NCBI GenBank assembly: GCA_024734555.1
Contig: JANPWX010000215.1
Location: forward strand, 1,990,929 to 2,054,928
Source: Trochalopteron elliotii
Lineage: Eukaryota; Chordata; Aves; Passeriformes; Leiothrichidae
Reading direction: 5' to 3'
DNA length: 64,000 nucleotides
In this document: piece after piece, positions 26,901-41,000 of the stretch
How the letters are laid out: every line of letters begins with the position of its first letter
Numbering within the stretch: position 1 is the stretch's first letter
Notes under the pieces: generated by a model
The model's input: the letters and a program-made list of their open reading frames with translations, nothing else
What the model was told of the DNA's origin: nothing
Database searches by the model: none
Program-made: the position numbers and the translations under genes

Positions 26901-29611
26901 TCCAAGTACTCTCACTCAAAAATCCCAAGAAAAACCCAAGCTCAAAACACATTAAAACCAACAATTAAACAGCACGTTTTCTTCTCATTTTCTATAATGC
27001 TGAATTCTCTTATCAAAAAACATTAGATAATTCAGAACTTTATGCTCTGAGAAACCGCACAATTCCATGCATGTAAGCAGTTCCCCCGTGTTTAATAGGG
27101 CAATGAAGGTGTATTTGCAGATGTAGAATAAATTTATGTCAATTAAGGAACTTTATTCCTCTTTATTCTACATCAAGGGTTTTAAAGGTACTCGGAATAT
27201 GATGAAACAGTCCACGTCATATAGTAAGAGAAACCTCATGACTAAATCAGTTAAGTAGGTAAATAGAGACAAAGCAATTTAAGTCAGTGGCAAGTAAGTA
27301 AATGGTGGAATGACTGTGGCCTCCAGGAAACGTTATTGCCACTGCTTAACTACTACAACCAATGCTCCTTCTTCTTTGTACTGACTTGAATGGCATGAGG
27401 GATTCTGGTTCAGCTAAGTATTAGAAGTTAAAATTCTTAGCAGGAGCCTAACTTGGTGTTTTAAATCTAGAGAAGGGATTGGAAACAACAGCTATGATGA
27501 AAGATGCAAAACCATTCCCAAAGCTCAGAAGTGAGAGGAAAAGCAGTCACTAGCTAAAACAGTTCAGGAGTGGAGAAGGCAACTGTTCCAGCATCCCAGC
27601 TGGCTCATGAACTTCATTACTTTGAATTTTGGCCTGTCACTTTCAAACTGATCTAAAATTTCCTGAGAAAGCTCAAATCCTTTTAAATATTTCAGAGCTA
27701 CGTAAACATGTTAATTATACACATATAGCAAACAAAGTCCCCCAAAAGGGACGTTGCCTCCTTTGCATGCTCTTAATCAAAAGGTCAGGTTGGAGGCCTT
27801 AATTCACCTACCTGTTATTTCAAAAGTGATTGATAGCAGAGGTGCAGCACTAGCCTTCGACTTGCTCTGTGACTGACTTTCTGAAATAACAGGGAAACGC
27901 CACCATGAGTATATGAGAATGGAGGTCTTTAAAGCAGCCTTACCAAGACAGCACTTGCTACAACCAACAGTAAACTACCCTGGGATGAAGGCGTTTCCCC
28001 ATAGCATAATCTGGTGGGTGTGTACCCTGTTTTTTTCCCATCCTCAAATTACTCACTGTTTTCTATTCTATGAGGGGAGAGAGAGGGAGGATGAGCAGAG
28101 CAGCACCTCTTCTGAAAATCTGTCCCTAATGTGGAAAGAGCCCAGAGCTCCTTTTTAAACTAAGAACCACTTCACCCCCGGTTTGAGCTCTTGAAAAAAT
28201 GTTCTCATGTTTATGCATCCAAAGACTAGTTACATTTTAATCAGCTTTCAGGAGCCTGCAGAGATTACCTCCTGATGGGCTCCATGTATTCCTGTCACAG
28301 TCTGATAAGGGTAAATTTCACACACGCCTAATCTGGCGAGACTTCACAGCCCACCAAAATCCTAATCATCATTCTGAACACTAAGCTGCCACTGGTTTTA
28401 TTGTTACCTCTCCTTAGCTGGGAGGTTTTTGTAGCTCACACTACAGCAGAGGCATCTAAACTTTGTTCAGCAGAGGCAATTTACTAAAAGCCCTTGGGCA
28501 GAGCTGATTTGCATAAGACAAAGAGGCTTGAAAGCTTCTTCTTTAATAAATACAGATGTGGGGCTGCAGAACTCAGAAGTCACACCCTACTGATCTGAGC
28601 AGTCATGCTGAAATGGATGTTGGCATTATCATTCCCCACAAACTCTACCTCTACGGCAAGTTTGAGAGTACCTTTAAACCACAGCAGGAACCTCACTAGT
28701 CTGCTGTTTGGCCAGCCCTGGACAAAATGTGGCATTATATAGGATTTGCATATTAATGTTGTTTTTCCTGAAGTATATGCCTGTATTTATTTTTTTAATT
28801 AATAATAATAATACATGTTTGTATGAAATAGGTAGAGGATAAAATTTAATTAAAAAGTTAAATGCATTTAGCTTAATTCACTGATTTCTGACTTTATAGT
28901 GTTGCATTACTATACAGAAGTAGATGTAATGTAAACAACTCAAGTGTTATTCTAAAGCATGTAGATTACAAAATGAATTAAAGATTTTGTGTTCTAAACT
29001 ATTCTCTCTTTTCTTAAGAAGCTGTACAGGCTTTAACAGTGACAAGGAATAATCTCTTCTCTCTTTCAGTTAGGTAAATAAAACCATGAAATTGTATTGA
29101 CTTGAAGTCTGGAGAGCTACTTAAAAACTTGACCAAATCAAGGAAAAAAAAATCAATTCCCTGAGAATGAAATTTAATAATATTTTTACATTTTTCTATA
29201 TTGAGCTTACATGCCAGAATTGACATATTCCATCTGGACATCAAACAGCACAAGTTGATCACCCAGATAAAGGACATACAAAAAAATTACAGTAGATGAA
29301 AAAACCAAATCTAGGACTTCTGACTAACCTTTTAATGTTCTTTCTTATGGAAAGGTATCCCACACAGTATTTTTCAGGAGACACTAAGAAATAGTAATTT
29401 GTAAGAATTTATATTTGGAATCTATATTTGCAGCATAGAGAATGAAATCTCTGCTACAGCAATTAAGCACTTTCATCAGAATTAAAAAAGAGCAGTAAAA
29501 CTCACAAGGTAAGGAGGCACTCCTGACAGAAGACAATGGCTGTGAAAGAGCTCTGGAATGCTGACATGCTCTGATTTCACACTAATTTAATTGCAATTGA
29601 ATCAAACTTAC
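23946..29611 (-). other. Intron between exons 4 and 5 (5666 bp)
   Basis: The intron is bounded by the donor gtaagt at 29611 and the acceptor ending gacag at 23946. It is AT-rich, with a short TA run near 24.52 kb and a nested inverted repeat at 27120-27174. The stretch 27.8-28.75 kb is somewhat richer in G+C than its surroundings, but no gene or repeat family is recognised there. Confidence 0.9.
27120..27174. repeat. Nested inverted repeat
   Basis: The outer arms gatgtagaataaa (27120-27132) and tttattctacatc (27162-27174) are perfect 13-bp complements. Inside them, aggaa (27146-27150) and ttcct (27156-27160) form a second short stem. Function unknown. Confidence 0.8.
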
Positions 29612-29793
29612 CTTCTTTATCCTTGAGGGTATTTAAGTAGGAGAGGAGGTTTTCATTAGCTTGCACACAGTACACCTCCCTGGTCTGGATGCCACCTCCA
29701 CACAGCGCAGTCTGATTTCCCCGCCTCTTGTCCTGCTGGCTGAGGAGAGGATCGACACGGCATTCCGTCCACTCCGTGGTCCGCCAGCCGTAC
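29612..29793 (-). CDS. THSD7A: THSD7A coding exon 4 (TSP1 repeat 6, first part)
   Basis: This 182-bp exon follows the acceptor tatccag. Its first G completes the split Thr codon, then 60 codons follow and one G remains before the donor gtaagt. The peptide opens with YGWRTTEWTEC, the start of a TSP1 repeat, and continues through a dibasic DKRRGNQT stretch, where NQT is a potential N-glycosylation sequon, to the CGGGIQTREVYC core. The tail (NENLL to KDKE) runs into the next exon, where the repeat's last cysteines lie. TSP1 repeats here are split between exons, which is how the family is usually built in THSD7 genes. No damage is visible. Confidence 0.95.
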
Positions 29794-31389
29794 CTGGATA
29801 CAATTTGGTTCGTTGGGTCTTCAGAAATCATGGAGCCATTTTACACAGTATTAAATTATACAAGCTGAAATGCCCCAGTACCTCATTAATTTCATAAAAG
29901 GCCTGAGCACCACAATTTCTTGCACGCAAAGGTGCCTTAAATCTCGCATTTTATGTGTATGGTAACTATTTTTGTATTGTTTAATTTTTTAAATCCTTAC
30001 TCTTTAGGAGGATCTTTTCTGTTCAATTCCTGAAACACGCTACACATATAAATATTTTATTTGAGGGAAGAAAAACTTGATACACAGAGATATATAGTCC
30101 ATGTTGAGATAAGTTAACTTTCAAGATTGTGACTCACAGCATTTGTTTAGCGCTTGAAAATTTATATAATCAAAATCCAAAATACAAAAGAGATGTGTAT
30201 GCTGAGAAACAAAAGAGCTAGAAAATGAGGGAAAAACTTCACCACCACCACCACCCTCTTCCTGCACCCCCCAAATAACCCAAAAGCCTACTGTTATCTT
30301 TGGTAGGAAGCACAGAAGTTTCTTCTGGATATCAAGGTGAAACTATAATTGTATTTTTTATAATGACTACAGAAAAACTTTTCAGTGAGTTATTTTTTCT
30401 CAGTTAAAAGGAAGATCATACTGCAGTACTGAAGCATCCCTGCTGGGTACTGATGAATGATGAGAAGCTGGAAGCTTCCTAATCAGTAAATACACAGCAA
30501 AGGAGATCTTTGACTCACAGTAAAACCCCAATCAGGGTTATGAACTGCAAGAAATGCCACAGAATTCCCTACCTAACAAGTACTTTAAAGCTAAATAATG
30601 CAAAGTGCTTCCTAATGCAGCTGGAGATGAAGAAAGATGATATTTCAACCCTTAAATGAAAAATATATACCACAGTCAAATATGCTTAACATCAAGTGAC
30701 ATTTCTCCAGACCCTATTCTTAGTTTGATAAAGAAAAAACACAGTTGGGACTTTAATATTAAATTTTGATTAGATAAGGTTTACAGCAATCTCTTGAATC
30801 GTAAAGTGCTTGCTGTCATTTCTCCTAAAATTTATTTACTGTCACTGTTAGCCTCTCCCACTTCCCATTTGGGGCCCAGTAATGCCTTTGTTGTGCTGAA
30901 TACAAGACTCACTAAAACAGTCTGTTAGCTAACCAGGTGTTTATCACCCCTTTCGTGTGTTCAACGTTTGGTCCGCAAACAGACAAGAAATTCAGAAAAT
31001 AATGATTCTGGTAGAAATTTATGTAGGGAAAAGATCGCTGACAAATCCATTAATTATTTTCATGTTTTTCTGTCATAATCTGACAATTAATTTATTTTCA
31101 TCTTGCCTGAATCTGCATATGTGCAAATATTGTCTTTTAAAAACTGAAATGAATGAAAAGAAAATATTATTATTCCTGTATTTAGAGAAGGAACTGGTTA
31201 CACTACAATGGGGACTATTTGCAGACTTTGGGCTTTCAAGAATACTGAATATACAAGTATAAAGAAAAGAGATAAAGCCCTACTTATTATTTCTTTAATA
31301 ATCGTTTGGTTGATATTCCATTACCAGCCCTGTACGCTTAATTGAAACTGTTCATTTTAGCAAAGGCGAACTGAAATGAACCAACTTAC
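29794..31389 (-). other. Intron between exons 3 and 4 (1596 bp)
   Basis: The intron is bounded by the donor gtaagt at 31389 and the acceptor ending ccag at 29794. It contains a five-unit ACC trinucleotide run at 30240-30255 and nothing else that I recognise. Confidence 0.9.
30240..30255. repeat. (ACC)n microsatellite
   Basis: Five CAC/ACC units in a row in the intron between exons 3 and 4, followed by a C/T-rich stretch. Confidence 0.85.
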
Positions 31390-31638
31390 GTAATGCAGGG
31401 CGCTACGCCATCTCCTTGAGAAACACACTGCTCTGCTTCTTCTAATTGTGGGCACTCACTTTCACTGCCAACAGGGAGCTGCTTAATGGTCCGTGATCTT
31501 GTACGGTTCCCTTTAGGGGTTGTCATGTCAAAGCAGGTTTTGGAGCAGGGGGTCCACTCTGACCACTCTGACACCTGGCACTCCTTCGTGATCACACAGG
31601 ACTGAAACGTGATGGGCAGCTTTTCCTGTTTGCAGAAG
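31390..31638 (-). CDS. THSD7A: THSD7A coding exon 3 (end of TSP1 repeat 4, repeat 5)
   Basis: This 249-bp exon starts after the acceptor ttattacag; its first base C completes the Ser codon begun in the previous exon. It ends at AC before the donor gtaagt, a split Thr codon. It encodes 82 full codons. Residues 1-14 (FCKQEK to QSC) finish TSP1 repeat 4. Residues 20-81 form a further repeat with ECQVSEWSEWTPC, a WxxW pair typical of C-mannosylated TSP1 domains. The following CSKTCFDM lacks the Gly of the O-fucosylation consensus, so that modification is less likely here than in the exon 2 repeat. A potential N-glycosylation sequon NRT occurs at residues 44-46. The reading frame is intact, and the order matches the human protein as I recall it. 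Confidence 0.95.
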
Positions 31639-34600
31639 CTGTAATAAGAGAGCATTACAGTTTTTAGCACACACATCCACAGACAGTCATTAACTCCTAC
31701 AGCAAAAGCAGCGTCAATAGTTATATGAAAGTCAGTAAATATTTTTAAAGCTGTTAAGTCTTACTTAATGTTTATTTGATCCTGAAAAGATGGCCAACAG
31801 GGCTTTTGCCAAAAGTGGCTCAAACCAGACAAATAATATTTTCTATAGTAAAAGATTATTTCCATATCTGTGAATAAAACTAAAATCTAAGTCTTTCTAC
31901 ATGTATAGAAGTACAACAGAGGAAATACAGACATTTTCCACGTCTTATCTTTCATTTTTAGGTGTACTCTTTTTCTCTTGGAACAATGTTCCAAGTAAGG
32001 GTGGATCAAAAACCACAATGACTAAAGGTGTTTTTGCAGAGAACAAAATACTCAGCGTCATCTTCTCCTAATTTCCAGACTAGAAACAGTTTAAAACTAC
32101 AATGGACAACATATTGAATGCTTGGTCACTAATAACTTACTTTGTTAATAGTTGGTATATCATCACAGTGATGCCTCATGGTCCAAACAAGGAATGATCT
32201 CTAATCTAAAGTGAAGTCTTCCCTGGTACACATAGTACTTGTTCCTTAGGAAGACCATAATTTAATTTCCATTTTCTATCTGATTGCTTCATTCAGGTAT
32301 TACCTAGATTGTCAGCAAGATTTTCTCCCTCTAAATCACTCTTCATTTTAAATTTTATGATCTAAGTAAAAACTAACATTTCTATTTTAAAGTTTGATTC
32401 ACAATAGAAAAATGAGATATAGGGAAGGTAAACTACAGTTAAATTGAACATAACTTTTATCTCCTTAATTACAATTACAACACAGATTTCTTTTTTTTAT
32501 CATGTCTGGGTTGAAATAAAAATCTGGCTTCTGAAGCAGTTAAATAGACAGGAAAAATATTTACTGGTATTGCAAGCAGCACAATGAAATGCTCTGTTCA
32601 ATACCAGTCCTATAAATCACACAACAATGGCTTGGGTTTTTTCCCTTTAAGAGAACACAAAATAACACAAAAAAATTAATATTTACAAGGACTTCACTGC
32701 TATACAAAATTTGGCCCTACTCATATATCCAACATAATTTTGAACCGCTTTTTTAAAAAAAAATTGTAATAGAACTAGGGGCACTTGATGAAACTGAGAG
32801 ATTTAAAAACACGATACATGAAAGCATTATAAGCACAAGAAACAGACCAATTCTGCATCGTGCTACCAGAAGATCCTGGCTGTGGAGACAGTGTCAGCAT
32901 GTCCAAAAAGAGGTTGACAAATCTGTGAGCCATCATCCCTAATATATTTACTTTGAATATTGGAGAAATACAAAATGAATGGACTGCAAAAGATAGCCAG
33001 GTGTCATATTTTTGGTCTTTAAATTGCATCTCCCTCTACCATGGGAGAAAATAAGGTGGAGACAATGCTTCACAGACCATAGGGGATTACTCAGTAGGAG
33101 TTTTCTATCGTTCTTATTATGCCAAAGGTAGTGGTGATGGAGAAACCCTAACAAATGATAGCCAACTTTTATTCTGCTTTAGGACAAAAACTACATCCTG
33201 TTTGTGGAGAAAGACACTCAGAGTTTTTGAGAAAATTGTTCTTTAATAATGGGCTTTTTCACCTACATGTAGCCCCATCCAGCAGAGGACTACGGTACTG
33301 TCAAAATCAATAGATCAGTTTCTGTATCTTTGACAAAACATAGAGACCCACTGATCCCCCAAAGACACATTTTAAGGACTGAAGAAAAGATACATTCTTT
33401 ATGGTTTCTAACATGGGCAGTATTTGCAAATTGTTTTGTAGAACAGATGGAGTATCCTCCCCTTCCAAGTTCCCATCCAATGTGACACCTCTGAGGGGCA
33501 GAGTAAACCAACCTCTTCACACACCCTGTGACTGGGGCTGAGTTTAGTTATAGATGCATATTGCCAGGGAAGATGCAGAAAATTGCTACCACGAAGTAGC
33601 TTTGGTGAGGAGGGAGAGGTGAACTAATGATGTGTAACAGTCCATGGGCTTTACATCTGTTTCAAAACTTATGTGGGAGAAGTGCTACATGAGAAAGGCT
33701 AATATTTGTTACAAATTATTTCCATATGTGGGCATGAAGAAGACCCAAACAGAATTGTACCACGTTACTAACTCCATTGTTTATTTATGGTCCTTAACAA
33801 AAATAAACCAACAGAGTTAAAGTATGCCTCATTTCAAATACTTACTTATAAAATAAAATAATTTAAAATTAAATAAACAAGAATGTTCTTAAGCTCTTGT
33901 AACCAGAACATAAATATTACTAGGGAGACAAGCAAGTTACCTATTTATTTCCTTACTTGCTTATTAAAACCACGCACCACTTGCAGTACTATATAAAGGC
34001 CAACAAGAAACTGATACTGTAAGTCACCAGTACACAACCTCTTTTCTGTTATGCATACTGTCATATTATTTTATGAGAGGGCAGAGATAATTACAATTAG
34101 AAAAAGAAGAGTTGCACAAGCAAATTAGCTGCTGTTTGCTTTTTAACACTTGGTTTTCTTTGAGCAAGTTAGAGAAACAGTCAGTGAGAGCTAACTGGAA
34201 ATGGTCACTATCAAGAGTTTACCTTCATATTGCAGGCAGCAGAAGAATATGTGTTGTACTCTAACCAAGTAAGGAAGGGAAAAAGCACAAACTTCAAACT
34301 TTATTTTACCAGAAGAAACAAGCAGATTGATTCTAAATCAAAACCTGGGAATGTGCTTGTTAAACAAAATCGTTTCTTCTGCGTTTGGTACCTAATGCTA
34401 CAGATTCGATCTCCACAAATAACTGAAAGCAAAGCTTACTTTCATGTAAAGCTCTCTGCATTTTTTGATGGATTTATGTGTCTTGTTTAGACATGCAGAC
34501 TTGGGGTGAATCTTACCACAGGATAAAAGGCAAATGGGCAAGTAACACAACAGAAAATAAAGAAAAAAAAAATTAACATTCATTTCATAATATTACCCAA

Positions 34601-37359
34601 CTCACTAGAAGCTCTGCACCAAACATCTCCATGCCCGTGACTAATGTCTAAGTACACATTATATGCAAAGTTAACCATTCAAGAAGCACGGGGAGGACAC
34701 AAATAAGTCCTCACTATCAACCCACACAGTTGTGTCCAGATAATTGCTTGGAAAGCTCAAATAAAAGCACGAGTTACATAAAAATACTGTCAGAAGTCAA
34801 CAGAGCAGACTGGATACAAGAAGCAGCAGCACAGGGATAGCATGTAAAGTCTGCAGCATTTGGCTCTCAATCCAGCGAATATATTCAAAGAACAATGCCC
34901 CAAGTTTTTTAGCAGGGAAGAAGGAATCCTACAAATTGAACTAAGGCTGTGGTCTGAGAAGGTACCATTTCAGACAACAGTTAGATATAGTGGGGAAATA
35001 AAACTTAAAGTATAAAAGCACTTAAATGACAGGATGAAAAAAAAGCACTCCCAGACAAAACAAAACATCATGGGATGAATGGTCCCTATTGCTATTAAGT
35101 CAACTATAAACCTATTCTTGACCTCAAAGACATAGATTAGACAAAAGAAGAAAAAGGCAATATTGGTTCAAAGGACAGCCTACAGAACATAATTACTGCT
35201 CAACCTCTTCTGAAGACATGTGGTCAAGAATTTGTGTGTACTCACGTTCCTCATGAATTTGTCTCTACACACATCCTGCAGCCTCATTTGTGCTTCTACA
35301 GCAATAAATAAAAACTAAATATCACTTAAGAATTAAGGATAGGAAGGTTATGCCTAGGGATTTCAAGGCAATTTATGGGATAATTAAGGCTAAAGACATG
35401 GGGAGAACAAAGGTTGACACATAAACCTGGAGCAAATTACACCACAATACCTGTGTACAAATGAGCAAGTTGTGCAGTTGAAAGAACTCTCCTCAGTCAA
35501 ATATTAGCTTTAAAAGATGCGAAAAAATTAAATTAGTCAAGAGAAAAAAAATTCTTTCTGATGTATCCTAAAGATCTATTAGAGAATGAAAAATACTTTT
35601 AGAACTTTAAAAAATCAGGAAAACTTGATTTTATATGCCAACGACCTGTATGAGTGTTTATAATCTCAGTCTCAAAAGTTGTCTCTTAAGTCATGTAGAA
35701 AATCATGGAAGAGACCATTTGAATTTCCTCCTCCACAAATTCAACTAGACAAGAAATGGGATTTTCTGATAAATTTTTGCAATAGATAAACCTGTGCTTA
35801 CTGCATTCATGAAGCCAAATGCATGGTAATGCATGACATTGGGACTGATCTCTAAATTCATGCGACATGAAGAGAAAAATTAAATAGGCTTTAAACTAGG
35901 CAGCAAGACTCTTTTCAGCATGAGCATACTCCACACATAACTTGTACAACGAAGAGATTTTCTGCTTTTGCTGGTGTCTCCCCCATATCGGACTGGACTA
36001 GTAATTAAAAAGAAGAATTAACGAGAAAATATGAAGTGCAGCATCAGAATGGCTGGTAGGTTCTAACTATTAACTAACTAATACTCCATGCAGTCGCAAA
36101 CGTGCCTTGGCAGTAGCAAATAGAGGGCAAAAATAGAAATACAGCAAGTACTCAGTCACACTATCCCAAGATGCGTTCTGGTTTTCCAGCAAACTATGGC
36201 TTACAGACCTTTGGAACACAAGCTGAATCTTTGCCCTGAAGAGTTTATAGTGTTCACCTCCATGAACTAATATAAATGCACCCTAAAACTAGATAAGATT
36301 TTGATACATACTGCATCTTAGAAACAATGCATTACACACCTATTTTACTGACCAATAACTGTAGATATTTTTGCATTAAAAGTGCTCCATTAATTTCATT
36401 TTCTGACTTCAGGCCTTGCATAACTGTATTTGCTTTCTCTGTGGCATTTTTGAGCTTAGACACTTCTATAAGATCTTTTCTTGACTGTCTCTTTTTTCAG
36501 GTCTACTCTTTCACTTGGTCTTGTTTTATTTGAACACAGTCATGTCCTGCAACTACACATTCTTTCTACTCCATGTGCAACTTTGAGATAAAAACTGGTC
36601 TGGATTTGAGGACTGTTCAATATTCATGCTGAAGACATTCCTAAAATATCTGTACATTACTATACCTTGACAATCTATAAGTCAATGGAAATAGGAGTCA
36701 CAAACACAAGGAGACACTGCTTTGAAGTTCGATTTAGTGCTTTTCCTGATACATTGCTTTCCATGCTCAAATGCAATGGAGCAACAATGTGAGGTTTGTA
36801 ATTTAAAGCTAAAATCAAACAGCGAAGAACATGTCCTTTACAATAAATTCAATTAATTCACTCAGTTCTGATATTTAACAAAAACTGCTATTTATTGTGT
36901 TTGACTATAATGTAAAGTAATGGAGCCCAACTGGCAAGGTTAATGCAAGCTAACCAGTCTCTTCAATAACTTTTGTCTGTATTATTTTGCCTCTATTCCT
37001 TCACTATTATCAACATTCAGCTTTGGTTTTCCTATTATCCACTTCCAGCTTTGATTTTCATTAATGAAATTTTCACAGTTACTATTCCTTACTTCATTCA
37101 CAATACCCATTCTCCCAGAATTCAGATAGATTTGTTTTTTCTCTAGCTGATTTTCCATTTGATTACATACAGAGATTTCCATTATTCTGAGATGAATAAC
37201 ATGGCTACTATTCAGGAGATTGATGCCAACATAAACTCTTGGCACACAGGAGGAAAAAAAGACAGGGCTTTGACTGAAAAGGATTTAAATTTAAATTAAA
37301 TTTTTGATTTTTTTAAATTGAAAATTGTGATTTTTTAATCCTGGTTGATGTAGTATATC

Positions 37360-37580
37360 CATGGGGCGTTGGCGCCTGTCACTCTAGACTTCTTTGTAGG
37401 TGTACCTACAGATCTGCCCTGTTGTTCCAGTCCTGGCACGACTGACCTACGCTCGCCACTGGTGCGGAAAGCAGACATCCCCACACCAGAGAGTTCAGCA
37501 CAGCTGGCATTATCAACAGACACTCAACAGACGTCCATATTATCAGACACCACACACAAAATGTGGGAAAAACGGCATTC
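37360..37580. other. Unidentified CpG-rich, GC-rich island within an intron
   Basis: About 220 bases hold roughly eight CpG dinucleotides (ggcgtt, ggcgcc, cacgac, tacgct, ctcgcc, tgcgga, gacgtc, aacggc), whereas the surrounding intron is AT-rich and nearly lacks CpG. Both strands stay open for 60 or more codons here, but none of the frames resembles a protein I know and no start, splice or retroviral motif is convincing. On its left flank, 37280-37340 is extremely AT-rich with atttaaattt-type repeats, which on the minus strand could be a decayed A-rich tail. It may be a recent insertion or retroposed fragment, a piece of an unfamiliar mobile element, or an unmethylated regulatory element. Confidence 0.4.
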
Positions 37581-38049
37581 CTCCTCCTCTTGACTCTCTC
37601 ATACTAAATAGTGTCACAGTGATGAGATACCACATGCCCTTCAAGATCAGGAAGAGCTGTGGAGTCAGAACCTGTTCTATCTCCCCACCTTTTGGGAAGG
37701 AACTTCATTATTCTTTTTGCAATTCTGCTTGCATTCTCCAAAGCAAAACCCCAACAACATAATCCAATTACGTTTTGAACAAACAAGACTGACTGAATGA
37801 ATTGAATGAATTAAAAACTTCAGAGGACCGAAGAAGATGCAATCAAAAACCAGGCTATCTGCCCGGAAGAAACACATTCTAAATATCATAAGAAAAGGTT
37901 CAGCAGTTCAGCAGAAAAGGGTAGCTGCTTCTGAAGGTTTCAGATCAAAGGACAATCAACATTCTAAGGAATTCCAAAATGCTTTAAAAGGTTTTTAAAA
38001 AGCTTCATCTAAATAAAAAGGAAGAAGAGCAAGGACTACCTGGAAGATT

Positions 38050-38070
38050 AAAAAAAAAAAAACAAAAAAA
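38050..38070. repeat. A-rich run (A13-C-A7)
   Basis: An A run interrupted once by C. No LINE or processed-transcript body is recognised immediately upstream. Confidence 0.85.
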
Positions 38071-41000
38071 GCCCACAGTGTACTCCCTCAGACAGACTAA
38101 ATTAATGATTTCCTAGGTTCAAAGTCCTGCACATCATCAGGCATCTCCCAGATTCAGCTACCTCATCATAAACCATGAGATTTTCTCTTGCATTCTTGCT
38201 GATCTCATGAAATATTACTTCACTGAACACCATTAGAAAATGGTTTCCAACCTTTGCCACCAGCCACAAGATGAGACTGCTGACATACAAGCCCATTTCA
38301 CCAAACAAACTTGTCTGCAGATAGGCTTGGAAAAATAACTAATTACTTACAGAACACCAAAACTAAACACGTTAGTTTAGCACTTGAAAACCAAAATTAC
38401 ACATATACACAAATACAGAGAAGCAGGCTTGTAAAAGGATGCCATTTTTGACTGAAGGGCAAACTAAAACTAGAGGAATCTTTTGGGAAAGAGCCATAAA
38501 GTAAATTTTTGTTTGAAAATAGAGATTGTAAATCACACTAAAACAAGCCACAAGGCTGGGCAGTATCCTTGCAAGACAACCTACAGGGATGCATGAACAT
38601 TGGCCCAGCTCCCAAAGAACCCTCAGGGTACAAAAGAGAATTTAAAGCAGAAGCTGAGTGCAAGCATATTTTACTTTTCCCAGTGGAGGGAATATCAGTA
38701 GTTTGCTTAAAATTTTCTTTAATCTCAATAAATTGCTACAAGACTAGAGACTATAAGGAACAGTTTCCAAAGACCACATCTGCTTCTCATAACTGTACCC
38801 TTATAGTGAAGGAAGGGGTAAAATTTGTACCACACCACTCATTAGCATCATATCCTAGAAAAGATCAAGCTTAAACTACTGGGAAATCTGATGATCCATG
38901 GGCAGACCCACAGCCTAGATGCTCACACCCTTAAGAGAACTACCTGGCAGAAATAATCTGGTTAGGTCAGAAGTTCAAATCAATCTTTGAAATATAAGGA
39001 CCCATGTGTGCAATTTTCTACTGCAACTTTGAATGGTCACACTCATGGGCAGGAAGCCTGAAGGAACCCAGCAATATTTATACTGAATATTAATCCTTTC
39101 TGTTATCTGGAATAAAATCCATATCTTAATATTGCATGTGGAGCATTTTCTCCTTGCTCTTTATTTGACCATCATGGAACCTTAAAGAGATATTCAGTAT
39201 GAGTAAGCGGGGTTTTGGACTTATGGGTACAAGAATCAAGCACAATGTCCTAAAGTGCTGCAAAAAGCTATTTATTTTCCATGCAGTGTTCTCCTCAGGG
39301 TTCATACAGCTTGTTGGATACGTTAACCTCTGAAGTAAAATAATCAAATTAACTTTATGCCATTCTTGGACCACAGGTATAGCTGGATTTTGAGAGAGAC
39401 TGTGATAAGTATGTGGCCTAAAGAAAAAAAGGGTGTTTTCTCATAAATAAAATATTTTTTTAAAAAAAATTCTATTTAATGTGCAGGTACTAGACAGCAG
39501 GAATCGAGTGATTTAAATCCAGAGCTTAGATGACCCCCATAAACTACTCTGAAGATACAAAATGTCATTTGTAAAGTCTAGTCATCCTTGAGAGGTTCAG
39601 TTTACGGTTGGAAACAACCTGTTTCTTTAAGGAAGTCAGTGAAAATACAGTGCCTGTAATTTTTCCTAGTAGAAAATGACATAGTCCTCATCCATTTTCC
39701 ATACAGCTGCACTGATTAGTATTGGTCATCTTGTACATTGTTCTGAGAAACTGTTAGTACCTCCCAGTATAATGGGCCATTATAATCACACAAACAATGA
39801 GTCCACTTCTATTTATTTACAATTCCAATACTGTCCCCCTAAGTGTTTTTCACAAGACTACTTTCCCATGATCCTTTCACAAGTTCAACTAATTCTGCCA
39901 AACAATTTTGAAATAAACAAAACCACTCAGGCTTTCCACACTAGAGAAGAAGATAGAGATTACAATCCAAGTACTGTGTCAAGAGAAAATACATTGGCTA
40001 ATACAGGCCAAGCAACAAGGGGTGCTACTATACCCAAACAAGTGTCAACAACAGCTGCTGTGGGGCTGTTGCAGATACCATGAGTGTCTGAGGAGACAAG
40101 AAAGCAAAAGTGTTCAGTGAGAGTGCTATCTTTCACAGTCCAGTGATACAGTGACATGCATGCACATCTCATGCTACAGATAATTTTGAAATTGGCAGAG
40201 CAGGTTTTTTGGCAAGAATTTACAGAGATGACTTATTAAAGCTTTAGGGAGGAATTTCCCTTTGTCGGTGGGAATTTTCATTACACAGCATTGATCAGAA
40301 TTTGTTTTGGCCTGAAATAACAGCTTGAAATAACAGATTCACAGGATCAGCAAAGAAAAAATAAGCAAAATGCCAAACTTTTGAATAAAAATTTGCAATA
40401 TTAATGTTAAGATATAAAGAAATATATTACTGAAAATTATATTACTACTATTAGTTGTGTTTCAGGCATTAGTTTAGATTTGGCCCCTATATTGATGCTT
40501 AGATTTGGCAGTATCACTGGTCCCATTACACCGTCCAGCATTTGGAAAAATGGTCAGTATTAGGAGGTGAGCCACACATTTTATTTCCAGTGGGACTGCT
40601 GGAAGTTAGGCACTGAAATAGCCAACCCTGTTATTCTGGGGAGTTTTGACTTCTGTGTGTGAGCCCTGTGCACTTCCACCTTGATGGACAATATGTCCCA
40701 GGAGAATGCTCATTTCACCTGCTCCCATACCATAACTTTATTAAGCTGATTGAGAAAACAAGGGCATACTCTAAGTCCCAGACTATGCTTAGCAGTTTCC
40801 TAAAAACACAAAACAAGACCAAAACACAAAATTTAAAAAGTAATACATTCTAGTTTGTTCCCTATGGGACTCTTTAAAAATTATGACATAATACCAATAC
40901 AGGAAATCCAAAATTTAGAAAAATACTCCTTGATTAACATTTATTTATTTTATCACGCTGAGGTCAATTAACATTAACTGACAATCAGGCAAAAGAGATG

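Noticed and set aside
39772..40083. A 103-codon open frame on the plus strand
   Set aside because: Low-complexity chance frame in intron sequence, with no known domain, no codon bias and no splice context.
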